A DNA stretch of 64,000 nt from Agelas oroides (GCA_949130485.1 OX422203.1:6080929-6144928); one strand, 5' to 3'; numbered from the stretch's first letter, positions 22,690-35,732 are shown. The notes: a model not told the origin generated them from the letters alone. Translations and numbers: made by a program.

Positions 22690-24981
22690 TCATTGTCCTG
22701 GCTTACTGGTGAGTCCATAGGCAGAACTCTGGGTGACAGGAATTTCATATTCTGCATTCTCATACCCTGAGATATCTTTGTACTCGTAGCCTAACTTTGT
22801 TGTTTCATATGCCTCACATTGTGTGGTTGTGATTTCTTCATCACCTGGCCTAGCAACATGACCCAATTTAGCTGGTTCCTTCCTGCAGCAAAAGTATGTA
22901 TGATCAGTATTATCATATATATATATATATGCTGGCACAAGATCACTCTGTGAAAATGTTGTTATGTACAGACATCAAATTCACTGGCATAGTTATCAAA
23001 CAAAGATGAAATGTCATTTGGTGTTCATAAAACAGGCTAGTCATCACTTGCTGACATTGATGATCAGATCTTGTTAAAAACATCGGTGGGTTTGTTGAAA
23101 ACTGTTTTTCCATAATACACTCAGTGATAACAAAGATTACAGCACAAGATTACACACATGCAGCTGAATTCATTATAGCACACAGTACATAAGGATGTAA
23201 AGTTATCTATAGAGTTTGCATATAGCCTCCTTCCCAGGCTCGTTTCCTCTTCTGCACGTGGGAAAAAGAGCCTGGGTACGAGGCTAGAGTTTGCACAGCT
23301 ATTAAGTTGAATGGCCCCTTACCCAGCATCCTGATGAACAGAGAATCTTGCTGTACGACTCTTTGCTACAAAGGCAGTAACCACCATCACGATAACACTC
23401 GCAGTCACAACTACAACAACAGCTACTACTCCACCGACGATGGCTGCAGTAATGTCTGACAGTGTTGTAGAATGTGGATATATATGAGTGAGTAATTTTT
23501 GTGTACCTCTACAGGAGTCAATTGAATTTGGACTCAGCAAAGCAGCATGTGAAATTGTACTATTTTACAAATTCTGAAGTGATGGACTGGACTTACATAT
23601 GGGTGCCTCCACTAAGAATGAATGTGCACCCCAAAAATGCACTAAATTTTTGAGTTGTAGTTCCAAACAAGTTGCTCTAAGCTCACAAATGGCACAAAGC
23701 ATGTCGAAAACTAAGTTATTCATTAGTTGCAAGTTAACTGCATGCTACATACGTTAAAACAGCTAGTACTGTCATAAAGCTGCCGTTTATGCTTTCACAT
23801 ATTTCAGATTTAATATTGTAGTATGCAGTGTTGAAAGTATGAGCTGCATGCATGTTAATTATAAAAGACTGGTTGTATTTAAGTACTATCTGTAATGATC
23901 TAGCTGGGATGTCACCTGGTTGGTTGGTTGTGGAAGCATTTGTCTGGTTGGTTAATGAGGGTGGGTTGGCGGACTCAGATAAAAGTGTGCTTTGGCAATT
24001 CTCAGGGAAGGAGATGCCACATGCAGACCAGAAAGCAGGATTGATAGCATTAGGAAAAGTGGAACCACTTATAGTGGCATTGACTGAATACTTCACGCAA
24101 CACCCAAATGCTGTTTTGAAATTGTTAAGAGCTGCCTGGCAGGAGTGGAGGCATCCTTGTGTAAAATCAAGATGACACTGGAATTCTATTGCCCGTAGGT
24201 AGTTGGCAACGTTTGAAGCAATTCTGTAACAGAATTCATTGTTCTCATTCACTCTGCACAGGCTGATGTAGTAGTCATAATAATAGGGATACCCACATTG
24301 TTGGAAAACATCTATATACGGCTTGAAAACTTCTGCACTGCAATAGATTTGGGTGATCATCTGTTCATTCAGATATTCATTTGAACAGCTACGATTTGTC
24401 ACAGAACCCAACATGAGTGTGCTGTCCGTACAAAAACCAGGGTGACTAATTCTGCAAGCTGACCACAGACCAGCATCAAGAAAATTTCTAAAGGTTGCTG
24501 AGGCGTTGTAAAGCCTGGTGTTGAGACAACATCCAATATTCCATTTCAAGTTTTGGAGTGCGTCTCTACATGAATTTGTGCACTGATATCCAGAATACGT
24601 ACTTAGACGTGGACAGTTTGTCATCACAAAATTTGTGTAGTCAGAAGCACTCACGGCAACATCAAAACAAAAACTTTGATTCTCATTTCTGATACACGAA
24701 TGCACAAGACGCCTCGCGGTTGTGTCCCGATTACATTCCAAGTAGACGTCAACAAAGCGTTGTCCAGTCACCGGATTGCAGACAACGGCAGTCAGACGGC
24801 GAGTCTGTTCTTCATCGGAACACGTCCCTCCCCCTGGTCCAACTTGCATTTGGCGCTTGTGTCTGCTGCCAGAAATGAGGTTGTACACCGATGATGTTCG
24901 AACAAATTCAGACTCCAGCTTGCCGCTCACTACACAAATAATGCAGAGTGCGCCGACAGCCAGAAGATTAGTAGCTTTCAT
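22690..24981 (-). CDS. type I membrane protein with duplicated Cys-rich ectodomain
   Basis: Not recognised as a named family. Exons on -: 24981-23916, 23455-23323, 22882-22690; phases match and give 463 aa. Residues 1-20 are a signal peptide (MKATNLLAVGALCIICVVSG). RHKR near residues 41-44 fits a furin-type cleavage site. The ectodomain is two related Cys-rich units of about 135 residues, each containing a CxxxCxxALxNxKxxxGCC-like core and ending WSACxISxPxxC. A Ser/Thr/Asn linker follows, then a valine-rich transmembrane helix (about 359-385) encoded by the middle exon. The 70-residue cytoplasmic tail carries several tyrosines (GYEYKDI, GYENAEYEIPV). The overall design suggests a surface receptor or adhesion molecule; ligand unknown. 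An upstream in-frame ATG at 25089 would bury the signal peptide, so the later start is chosen. Confidence 0.72.
23221..23285. mobile_element. short foldback element with 10-bp target duplication
   Basis: Arms agcctccttcccaggctc and gagcctgggtacgaggct. Agagtttgca flanks it at 23211-23220 and 23286-23295, a direct 10-bp target duplication. It lies in the second intron of the Cys-rich membrane protein gene. Confidence 0.88.
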
Positions 24982-25726
24982 AGTGAAGCTCTTGGGTTCA
25001 GATTTGCACACTGCATGCGCGCAGCAGAAATGTAGGTGTAATCTTATTCCGGACGGCCGGTATGCTATTAAATATCCGCCGGGCTGCAATTCCGGGTATA
25101 GCTAGTCCCTGGACTGGACAGGTGGGTGGAGTGACTTTAGTTAAAACCCATTTTCCTCAAGCTTTCACCTTTCTCCTCCTCCTTTTCGCGCCTGGGAACG
25201 AGGCTATAAACCCAGGCTGGCGAACTCTACAACTTACTCAACAGCGACGTGTGCCTGTAGCTTGCAGGGGGCTCCCGGGGGCCAAAAACGTGACATACAT
25301 TTGACATTATATACACTCATGGCCGAGAATACAACGCGACTACCACAGTACCAAGCCTCCCTACTGCGCTCAGCAATCACGTACTCAAACTACTAGGCTG
25401 CGTGAGCGAGTTGAGTGGTAAGGTTGGGAAGACTTGTCTATGTTTACTCTGGCCTCTCTGTGTAGTCTGCCCCTTGGTACTCTGAGATGAGTTTCAGGGC
25501 GGGAAGGCTTGTCTGTCTTTGTTGTATAGTCTGTCTCCTGGAATACCCTGAGAATTATAAGGGTCTTGGGGAAAGACTGCATGACTTGTTTGCATATGTG
25601 CAGTGGCGTAGCCAAGTTGAGGCACACTGGGGCATGTGCCCCTCAACAGCGGGCACCCACGATACAACGGACAATTCTGAAAGTCCCGACCGTTTCTCCA
25701 TAGACTTCAATACATTAGAAACCCCT
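24982..25726. other. 5' flank of the Cys-rich protein gene, no further gene
   Basis: Contains the presumed promoter for the - strand gene. A foldback-family right end, cgcctgggaacgaggctata, occurs at 25189-25208. I see no other exon. Confidence 0.4.
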
Positions 25727-26941
25727 AAATAGCGGACACCCCGCTACTCCCTATAATGGACACCCTTCGCGCTCCCAATTGTAGCTACATAAACAATACA
25801 TAACGCCCCAATTCGTTGATTTTTAGTTACTCATCAGATGCTTCTCCTGCACACAATGCGGGCGGGCGGGTATTATACCATTAATAATAGCCAGCAGATA
25901 TTACTCCCGAAAGAACCCAACAAACATGATGCCAGGAGGATCAGCGCTCGTCATACGCCATTGCAGAAGGGTTCTTTTGGATGCTGTGCAGTAGAAAAAC
26001 ATGTTTGTTAGCGTAACGTTCATCGCTACGCTTATCCGGTACGTTTCTACGTCGTTAGTATACGAAAATAAAAATAATGGTGATAAATTATGTCGCAGAA
26101 AACCCATGCGGGCGGCTGATGAGAAACTAATAATCAACGAATTGGGTGGGCCAGTAACGACCGCGATTTAGTGGACATTCGTCAACCCTTTTCAGCAAGA
26201 TTGTCGACCATCGCTGCTGGAGTTAACAACTTTTTTTTTTTTCTTTTTTCTTTTTTTTTTTTTTTTTCTATGATAATTTATGCAAATGCAAAGGATACAT
26301 AATAGCTTCCTAGGCTAATACAAGTATGTACCCTGAACTTGACATTAGATTAGCGCTGTTACTCATATAGTATTAGCCTCTGCTTAGCTTTCCCTGCCAG
26401 CGTACAGCAAGGGAAAGCGTAACCACGTTGTGCTCAACGCATACCACGCCTGCCGGAAATATAGAGATAGGCTCCCTAGGACACTACCAAAGGGAGATGC
26501 GCCCTCTTTTATCATCAGTATTAGACCTTCCCAAAAGGCCAACACAAGACCTCCTAGACCGCTGTGCCAAAGCCGCCATCTCATGCTCTTACTACATTTT
26601 CCTTGCAAGGAACTCCCCCAGCTGGTCACCCCCTTCCTTGTTGTCATTTTGAACTCTGCTTTACAGTCACATTGTTATATATAAGTATAGTGTACATTTT
26701 TAACAGCTCATTTCTTGTAAGGGTTCTTGCCATGCCTCACCCTCTATGTACATATACACTTAGAGTGTTGTACGCATGTGGCCGAGAGTTTGTATATACC
26801 CTCTGTATATTTCCTTCCAATTACATGGAATGGTATTCCCTCCCCCCCCCCCCCCTGGAAGCCCCTGAGTTAGGGACACCTCGCTATAAAGGACAAAATT
26901 GTTGGTCCCCAATAGTGTCAGTATAGAGGGGTTCCACTGTA
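25727..26941. mobile_element. pogo-like element, interrupted copy
   Basis: Pieces match the element at 52-956: gcggacaccccgctac at the left, gcaagattgtcgaccatcgctgctgg (about 26199-26220), cagcaagggaaagc, gcctgccggaaata, and at the right ggacacctcgctataaagga ending gaggggttccactgta. It is interrupted by a TIR element (25805-26148) and a T-rich tract (26231-26268), and carries C12 near 26844. Too diverged to code for anything. Confidence 0.65.
25805..26148. mobile_element. TIR element (family ggccccaattcgttgatt), copy 2
   Basis: Very similar to 8212-8555 throughout, including catgatgccaggaggatcag and acgtttctacgtcgttagta. The right terminus is slightly altered (attgggtggg). It interrupts a pogo-like element and so is the younger insertion. 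Confidence 0.85.
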
Positions 26942-27978
26942 ATACTATCTGTGCTGCCGTCTTATGAGCCTATAGCTGGATCAGTGTCATGTGGTAAGGA
27001 CAAAACATAAAAATATAATTCATTCCGGCGTTCATGTATAGCTTTTAAGTAACAGACAATTTTCTGTTTGTACCACAAGCATGGGGCTCCCTCACATTCG
27101 CCCCTCATCTGTCAAGTTTATGTATAATTATACTGACAAGATGTATTAATCCAAGTACATTCCAGCCTTCCCTATGGGTCACAGAATCTGATGGAAACTT
27201 GGAAAGCCATTGGTCTTGGAACCAGGTATCTAGTTGCAGACTGAACCCCAATGCTAAACCCTCTTTGCAGTTCAACAGCAAGTAGCGGAGTCACCATTGA
27301 AGCCAGACGTCAGTAGTTGGTAAAGCACAGTGCTTTGTCCACTACTGCACTAATTAAGATGTGGGTATTCCCATATAGAGTTTAGTTAAGACCATGCAGA
27401 TGCAAAAATTTTCATCTATATTTGCCTGCTTGACAGCTTGACCTCACTGCAAACGAGAGCTTAACTGTATAGTATTGACCTGCATGCACTGTAGCTACTT
27501 GATTGTTCAATGAAAAGTTATCCTTTTAGTCTGCCAGTAGCTGACCAACAAACAAGTTACACCTCAAACAGTCAAAACAGCACTGAGAATCCAGACAAAA
27601 GACTAAACTTGTGATCTATTATTACTTTTAGCTGCTGCACCATTTTGCAAATATGTTTTGTAAGTATGTGGTAAACACTTTCAGACATCAACAGGATGTC
27701 AAGGCTCCCTATATCTAGACTTTATAAATTTACTGTTCATTTTCCCCCCACACTCATCATCAATTTGATTCCATAGTTGTGATGAAAAGGAAAATTCGAA
27801 AATACTGCTACTATAATAGTATCACAACCAGATAGTTTCTTTTTTTTACTTGCCATAGAGGGAAAGCTGCACCCTTGTGAATCCAGTTTTATAGCTAGTC
27901 TGCTGTGGCATAAAACAATTGCTGAGAATAGTATGAACAGTGTTGTTGACTTCAAGAAAATGACGTAATGCGTAAAGC
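26942..27978. other. gene-free stretch
   Basis: About 1 kb of ordinary-looking AT-rich sequence. No exon with splice support was found. A block at 27190-27290 resembles dispersed repeat sequence. Confidence 0.35.
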
Positions 27979-28062
27979 AGCCTCGTTCCCAGCCTCGTTC
28001 CCAGCCTCTTACGTCCTCAGCTGAAAACCGCAAACGGGACGTCCGAGTCTGGGAACGAGGCT
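27979..28062. mobile_element. short foldback element, tagcctcgttcccagg family
   Basis: The left end is internally duplicated (cagcctcgttcccag twice) and pairs with gtctgggaacgaggctaa. The flanks taatgcg and aatgcg may be a degraded target duplication. It lies about 340 bp upstream of the TRP copy 2 start codon. Confidence 0.75.
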
Positions 28063-28401
28063 AATGCGAGTTGTATGTTGAGATTTAATGTGACTAAACT
28101 TACACAGATCAACAATCTCTTTTATCAATGTTTTATGACTATTTGTGACTAAACTTTAGTTGAAAAGGGACTTCTTGCGGCTGGCGATTCGACTGTTTCA
28201 CATAACTGTTCTTAGGGTTTCAGAAGCCGCTCGGAAGTGCATACCGAGGATCCCTTCCGGCCTTGCCCATGTAAACATTTCCTCGAGCCAAGAACTCCCC
28301 TGCTCCCGGTTGGGTTTCTAACCTACACAAAAGGAGAGAAGGATCCATGTACTGACACGGTTATAAGTAGCCGCTATATTCCTACACCCGCAACCAAAAA
28401 T

Positions 28402-31400
28402 ATGGTTGATCGGGGTGAACACGTGGAAGTGAGCACTGAACGAGAACCCGAAACTGCAGCTGTGGAACCTTCAAGCGTAATAGTACACCGCGATGGGCGC
28501 GCCAACCCAAATGCAACTCGGGATTATATGAACCTCCGCGGTCGTGGTCGCTATCGGGCCTACAGAACTCCTGAAGAATTAGTGGATTTTCCAAGAAACA
28601 ATGATGGAATTATTCGCTTTGAAGACGCGCAGATTAATAACCCAAGGGCTGTGCCTACTAGACTGGCGGCGATAAACCACGTCAGTCAATATCGCCGACT
28701 CCACCGCAATGCCGGGATTTCTGTAGGGCACGGTTCGGCGTGGAATCAGGTGCACGCAGCGCTAGAAGATGAACGCCGAGAAGATATTTTAGAAAAGGTA
28801 TCTATTGTCCTTCTGTATTTAGTTTATGAGGCGAACAAGGTATCTATTGTCCTTCTGTATGTAGTTTACGAGACCATATTATAGTGCTGATTTCACCATA
28901 TATAGATAGTAGAGTACACCGCGGTAGTGGTTTTTACTATAGTGGGAAAGATACAAACATTTTCAATGAAATTTCTAAAATGCAAAAGTTGAAACTACAA
29001 AAATTTTTGTCGTGTGAAAGTTGCTGGATATTCAGCCTTTCAGGTAGCTATCAATAACAACATTTAGATTTGCCTGATCAAAGTTTATTGTGGGAGCAAA
29101 CCAGTCCCGTAGGCTCTTTTTAACCGCGGTTTAGTAAGTTGACAGACTTCTTCGCATTACCCGGAGATATTTATGCCAGGGGTGGAGTTTCCTTCCTAGT
29201 GTAGTAAGTCCTGGGGTTAGGGTTAGAGTGAGTCATCTGTCGTGTGGTCGTACACGTGTGGTTTGAAGTAGCCCCAAGTAATCCGGTGTCATAGGATATG
29301 TACTTCCTCCCTGTAATATTTTTCACCTAGGGAGCCAAAATTCTAAGGAGTATAGTCTTTTCTCTTGTGTAATGAACTCTTGTTGGGCATAATTAAGAGC
29401 TCTTGGAGTGTCACTATATATACTATAGCTAGCTACTGTGATTACAGCCATGGGCAGACTAGCTGTTATATTCTGTCTGTTCTTATACAGGTTGTGGAAA
29501 AGAGCCGACTTGGTTTTAAGCGCACAGAAGCTTTTCTTGAAGCACATGTGGATTCTTTTGTCGAACAAATTGGCTGTGTACACAAAGCACTGCTGTGGGT
29601 GTTGAGACAACCAGAATATGAGGAATTCTGTGTATGTGGGTAGTCTGTAATGCTGATGGTGGATGCCTTCATTGAGGCTTGCTAAAACTTGAGCATGACT
29701 AATAATTATGTTGTTGCTAGATCATAATGAGTCCGTGAATGCCGGGAGGGGGCTATGTTTCCATAGTGATTTCTCCTTATAGTGAGCATGATGTGATTTT
29801 TAGTACAAAACAATGTCAGTCCACCAGTCCAGTCCAGTGATTGTAGACTATGATTGCAATCCTACAACACTCACAGACACATGCACTTATTTTATACTAA
29901 CCAGCGTTCGGAGTAGTTGTTGTGGTTACACTTCATCAAAGTTTTTGTGTTTGAGTCATTGGTCAGTTCACTATATGGTCTTAATTGTTGTATATACACA
30001 GACTGAGCAATTTGTGATCAGACTGCTTCAACGTGGGGCCATTGTGACGACTGCTGGCCCTGATGGCAACACTCCACTGCACCTGGCAGCTTTGAGAGGG
30101 TTTGTGGAGGTTGGGAGAAGTCTGTTGGACCATGATGCAAAGACCATGGCCAAGAACAATGAGAAGCAAATCCCACTCCAGTTGGCCATCATGAACAGTC
30201 GCAGTGACTTTGCTGTACTGATGATAAAGAGCATGGAACCATCAAGGTCAGAGATCACAGAGTACTAGCTACACATATATAGCCTTTCTCATGCATTAGA
30301 CCATGAATGAGCCACACAAAAGTCAAAAATAGCACAATACTTGCATGGGTGGATGGAGCAACAGCAGAGTAGATCAATAAGTGACCAAGGGTTTACAGGT
30401 TCTAACTTATCTGCTACTAACAGTAGCTAGCCATTTCCTGTTGTGACTTTGAAATGTTTTTAAGGAATGCTTAGCCTGGTTTGATGGCAATCACAATGTT
30501 ATATGCTGCAGGGTTCGTCACCTGTTCATGGGAAGTATGGATTTGCCTTGCACTATCAGCTTGCATGACATTCTGGTCAAACAGGACATGAAGGTTGGTT
30601 AATCAACAAGCGTAAATTAACATTGTATGCTAAGTTAATTGCCCTGGAATTCAATGTAACCATTCATTGCAATACTACACGTATTCGTCGCTACACTATA
30701 TGTATATATGTATACAGGACACAGTTCTGGCAGTTCTGGACACAATGCTGGAGCCCATCCCTGGGAAACAAAACAGCTATGTAGTGTACTACTCCCTTCT
30801 GGATGGAGATGAGTGTGGACGTACCCCAGTTGATCCACAGTTTGACTCTACTACAAAGTCCTGTCTGCAGAAAATTGCTAAAAGCGATGACAGAGTGAGA
30901 ACATAGCAGTTTCATGAATCACATGTGCTGTCTATACTATATTGATCAACTCTACTGAATCTTTTTGCAGCATGGAATTGCATACCTAATTTCTGAATGC
31001 TATACCATGAGGCAAATAATTGTCTGGTAGCTAGCTTATGCTTGCATACATATACTGCAGAATGTGTGCATTAGCAATGGACACATTGTTCCACATGCGC
31101 TGCATGAGGAACACTGTGTCCATATACCTGGTTTTTAGGAGTTGTGAGTACTTAATGTAGCTTTTATTTGCTGACCATTATACTCCTTCTAAGTTAGAAA
31201 TCTGGCCAGGTCATATAATTCATGTTTCTGGATACTGTTGCAGGAGATTGTCTATCATGATGTTGTTCGTCTTCTGTTACGAAGAAAATGGAAACACTTT
31301 GCCAGATGGGCATTTTTGTAAGATTCCTCTGTAATCTGCATTAGTATGCCCAGAGCTCACTGTGATAAACAATAATAATAAATAAATATGACCATATCAC

Positions 31401-34400
31401 CATAGCTAGAGTATATGATAACAAAGTGGTAGCCATATTGCAAGTTTACTGACCAACCCCTTGATATGTTGTTCTAACCAAACACTACTTTTACAGAGGG
31501 CATTTTCGTGCAGTAGATTCACTGTTAGTCACTCCTATGGAGATACAAGCAACAATGCATGAGTACGGTAACATTTTGTGCACATGACCTTGTCCTGACT
31601 CGTCACAAAGACCCAGTCTTGTGGTGGTGTTACAACGACAGATTGCAATGTGTTGTTTCATTCCAAAAGGCAAGCAACTTAATTATGTAGCCCAAGGAAT
31701 GTCCTTGGATCCTCTCCTCTTGGATGTGCTAATCTCGCAAGCCGCACCCTCCACAGAGAGGAAGGATATGGCCACGTTGCAACCATCAAGTTGTTGCCAG
31801 CTATACACAAATTCCAGTACATATTGTGTTATCCTTCAATCAATTAATGGTGCACTTGCCATTTTTATAGATGTCAGTTTTGCTACTTTCTTGCTGTTAT
31901 GGCTACTCTGACAGTTGCATTGGTACTTGCTGCAAGGAAGCAGGACCCACGCCTATACAATGAGCCAGTGGACATCTTCAGAGGCATCTGTGAAGGGCTG
32001 ACCATATTGCTGATAGGATACTATGGGATCTCTGAACTCAATCAGTTGAGAATGTGAGTTTTCTGCATTTGTATAGAAATTTTTTTTAAAGTATTTGTGG
32101 TGCGGCTTAAAATGTATCTTGTGATATGTATATATATATATCTAGTGATGATAGAATGTTCCCTAGTGCAGAATGTTCTCCCCAGACATTCTGCACTAGT
32201 CAGTGCAGAATGTCTCCCCACACTTGTCATGTGTGAAACATTCTGGACAAAGTGTACAAAGGCATGAAGGAGGGACTGAAAGAACAGGTCAGTATACAAA
32301 GTGTTAAGATTAAAGTGAGCAGTATGAAAGATGTTCTATGGCAAAAGTTTGGCATGACGATTTGCATCCCTCCATCAATGCAAATATCTAACCAGAAGTG
32401 AGCGCAACCTCTACAAAGAAGAAAACAGCAATTGTAGAATTTAATATACCTGAACTGGCTGATTGATGTATTCTCGGCCTGGCCAAAAACCAACATGCCC
32501 CACCATGGCCGGACTAGGACGAAACCTTTCCCAAGAAAGGGAGATGTAGCATAAACTGTTAATGACTGTGAATGCGTTATCAGTTAATGGGAATTCACTT
32601 AGTTAATTCTGGTTAATGCGTCAGAGGCAGGGTCCGTGCATGCGCATGCTGGGCACGTGCTTTCATACCCGAGTGCCACCATACCTACCACTATTGCCGG
32701 AGCCTTCCAGCCACCCACAGCAACAACTGAGACCATATCCTCTCTGCAAGCAGCCCTGGCAACTCGTGCAGCAGCTCCCACCCATCCCACATGTCCCACC
32801 ATCTGTTGCATGTTTTGTACTAGGGCAGAACATCCTCGGGGGAATTGGAAGGGGAATAACCTTCATGTACTATTACACTGGTATATATTCACAACAGGAA
32901 ATTCTGATATTCATTCTTTAGTCATAGGCTCCTGTACTTCATTGACCCCTACAACTTAGTGGACGACGCTGCTGTCATCTTTACTTTCCTCATCATTCCA
33001 TTTCGAGTGGCTGGTTTGGATATTCAGTGGATCTTTGCTGCCCTTGGCTACCTCTGCAATGGCATGAGGGCATTTAAGTATGCTGCTGTGTTTAGGTGGG
33101 TACCTGGTTCAATTAAAAGGAGGTATATAATAAAATTTTTTGTCCAATTCTCACTCCATTACTGCACATTCAGCACCAATCCATCATGCATAGTTCATAT
33201 TTTACATTGAACTCTTTCCATCAGATCCACTGGGGCATATGTACAGATCCTCTACCAGGTCATGCTGCACGACATGGCTCGTTTTGGGGCAATATTTTTG
33301 GTGTTTTTGGTGTCCTTCTCGGGTGCTTTGTATTTTGCCCTTCGTGGTGAGGTGAGATCCGTTCCCATGCCGTCTTCTGAAAATACCTCATTTGGAAATG
33401 AAAGCAACGCAAGTACCTCAGAAACCGGAAGCTTTACTACAAGTTTGGACCTTTACCCTTTTGAAACACAGTAAGTTAACAATAATGAATGTGTTTAACA
33501 ATTTACCATGGTACTTCTGAGCAAGGGCGTAGTACAATCGTTTGTATTGTTAACAAGTTAGGGTGTCATTAGCATATTTGTAAAGTATAGCAATGTCCTC
33601 CTATTTCACTTTTGACCTGTAGAGAATTCTACCATGTCCTCTTCACTGGAGTAAGGGTAATGGTTGAAGGAGAAAGTATTGTGGACCAGTACTTTGGACC
33701 CCGAGGCTTCAGGTAAAACCATGCATGATTTGTCATCTTTGTATTGACACTGCACTGATGAGTTCAAAACAAGCCGCCCATGCCATTTCTCTCCACTACC
33801 AGGTGGCTTGGTGTGATCATTTACCTGACATTTCTCTTCATGGTGATTGTGGTGCTGCTGAACCTGCTCATTGCTCAGATGAGCGACACCTATGCCAATG
33901 TGCAGCTGGACGCTCAGAGGTCTCTGGCCATCAACAGAGCCTGGATTGTGGCCAGAGTGGAACATAACACTCTCCTACGCATAGTAAGCATGTAGCTAGA
34001 GTTTAATGATAAGTATTGTGCGTATTCTTGGCAAATATGCTACACGTAGAACGCATAGTTGTGAAGTAATGTGTGTATTGGTATACTACACTTATATCCT
34101 GTTACCCTGTATACAGCACTTTAGAAATGCCTATGATGTTTTCTATTTTCCTGTTACTCAGGACTTCAGAAAGAGACATTATGTGGGTTCAGAAGTTATA
34201 AAGAATCCTCAAGGTAGTCAGTCACACACTAGAAAATCCTCAAGGTATAGCTAACTGTAGGTAGGACTATGCATTACATCCAGTCACACACTAAACATTT
34301 GACATCGCATGTTTAAAGTGTATGGAACTAGCAAACAAGAACTACATAGCCATCTATAGCTGATGTCAAAGTGACTATTATTGTTAGCCTGCATGCACTC

Positions 34401-35390
34401 CTACCACAGAGCTTCTTGAAAGGTGGGAGGTGCCTCCAGTAAATGAAGCTAACAAGAAACTGGAGAGACTAGCGAGGGAGATGAAGAAGCAAAATGATGC
34501 CTTGGATGACCTAAGGTAAAATCAGGTAGCAGGGAAGTTTAGTGACACTATAGAATGGGTTATAAGGAACAAACTCTTTATTTGAAAGAGAAATTTGCTG
34601 ATATGATATCTTGACTAGATGCTCCAGCTATCAGGTGTTATAGTTATAAACACAAATGAAAACTGTTTGGAGCCCTGTAACCTCGGAATAACTAAACTCA
34701 TCAGAGTACAAACCTCACACTGTGGCTGTCATGCAATAAGCATGGTCCTCAGTGTTGGGTATGTTCTTGGACATCAGATGCTTACTTACCCTGCATCTGC
34801 ATACACCATGGGGTTAATTAAGCAATCAATATCAGGTCTGTCTATTTGTCTGCCCAACAAACATTTTGAAATCAGAACATTATTTTACTGGGTTAGCAAT
34901 TGCTGTAAATGGCACTAACATTGCATCTAAAAAAAACATGTACCTGATGGAGACCAAAACAGTTCTGTTCTCGACATTTCCAGTTGCATGTGTTCTATTC
35001 AACATTGATATTTGTCCACTGGCTATTTTAATATGCCAGAACGGGGTGTGACTGCATGGCTGAGCACAAGACTGGATTTTCAGTTGGAGAGTAAAATTCA
35101 GTGTCCATTTCTATAATCAGCTTCATTACTAACTCAACATAGAGGGGTCTATCTGTTACAATATTCAATCACAATGTTCGCACAGTTATGAGGTTTGACA
35201 TGTTTGTGTCAAAGTTCTCACCAGTTTAATAAACCGTGAATTAGAGTAGGTAGCCACTCAGAGGTAGTTAGTGCATCTACTGTCATGTATGTCTATATTT
35301 TACAGGAATTCACTAGCTGAACAGAAGTTACTTCTACAGAATCTAGTGCAGACACAAGGATCTACAGCCACAGTGACACATATTCCATGA
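28402..35390 (+). CDS. TRP-like ankyrin cation channel, copy 2
   Basis: Tandem paralogue of the channel at 10974-18568, with the same 14-exon structure and exon lengths except the last. Exons: 28402-28797, 29491-29631, 30002-30246, 30512-30593, 30718-30894, 31244-31317, 31871-32053, 32922-33095, 33225-33470, 33623-33712, 33803-33983, 34162-34213, 34410-34515, 35306-35390. It encodes 743 aa with ankyrin-like repeats, six membrane segments, and the pore and S6 motif LLNLLIAQMSDTYANV, all intact. Amino acid changes cluster in the N terminus (RDDDG becomes RNNDG; CQHCRFHRYGG becomes SQYRRLHRNAG), while S1-S6 are almost unchanged, which points to purifying selection on the channel core. A 2-base loss near 35374 shifts the last codons, so the protein ends TVTHIP instead of TE. 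An in-frame extension upstream of 28402 exists, but the aligned start in copy 1 favours 28402. Confidence 0.85.
31515..31800. other. copy-specific insertion in TRP copy 2 intron 6
   Basis: Between tgcagtag and ctatatacacaaattcc, which are adjacent in copy 1 (14764-14786), copy 2 holds about 285 bp of unrelated sequence with an open frame (PKGKQLNYVAQGMSLDPLLL). No terminal repeats are obvious. Possibly a retroelement fragment. Confidence 0.5.
32475..32815. other. copy-specific insertion in TRP copy 2 intron 7
   Basis: Unrelated to the copy 1 intron. It includes gcatgcgcatgc and a Pro/Thr/Ala-rich frame (TIAGAFQPPTATTETISSLQ) that might be a retroelement gag-like remnant; I cannot confirm this. 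Confidence 0.4.
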
Positions 35391-35732
35391 ATTGTTTATA
35401 CATAATACAGACTCACTGCACAATCATACATGCAGTCATGCATGCATGCTTGGCTGCACAACAGTGATTCAATAATTACTATATATACTTTCATGTTTGT
35501 CATTCCAGTCCACCAATTTTTATCAATGCTGAGAGTACCTTCATACTGCCACATGCAATGATTAACACCAACCTTTCTGCAATTTTCAAATTTGAAGCTG
35601 AAAGCTGATTAATGTAAGGTCACTGTTGTGTTGGAATCCCACTATAGTAGATGCTTATAAGGTTAAAACAATGAAACATCCTGAGACATACTAGTGGGGT
35701 TCAAACACAAGCTGAACCCTCAGAGATGAACA

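Noticed and set aside
24982..25089. Upstream in-frame ATG at 25089 for the Cys-rich membrane protein
   Set aside because: It would bury a textbook signal peptide 36 residues in. The ATG at 24981 gives a normal secreted N terminus.
26384..26684. ORFs on both strands of about 75-90 codons
   Set aside because: They lie in a degraded pogo-like element, with no recognisable protein and no splice context.
28237..28401. Longer N terminus for TRP copy 2 starting at 28237
   Set aside because: The extra residues have no counterpart in copy 1, where the aligned sequence is not open. The shared ATG at 28402 is preferred.
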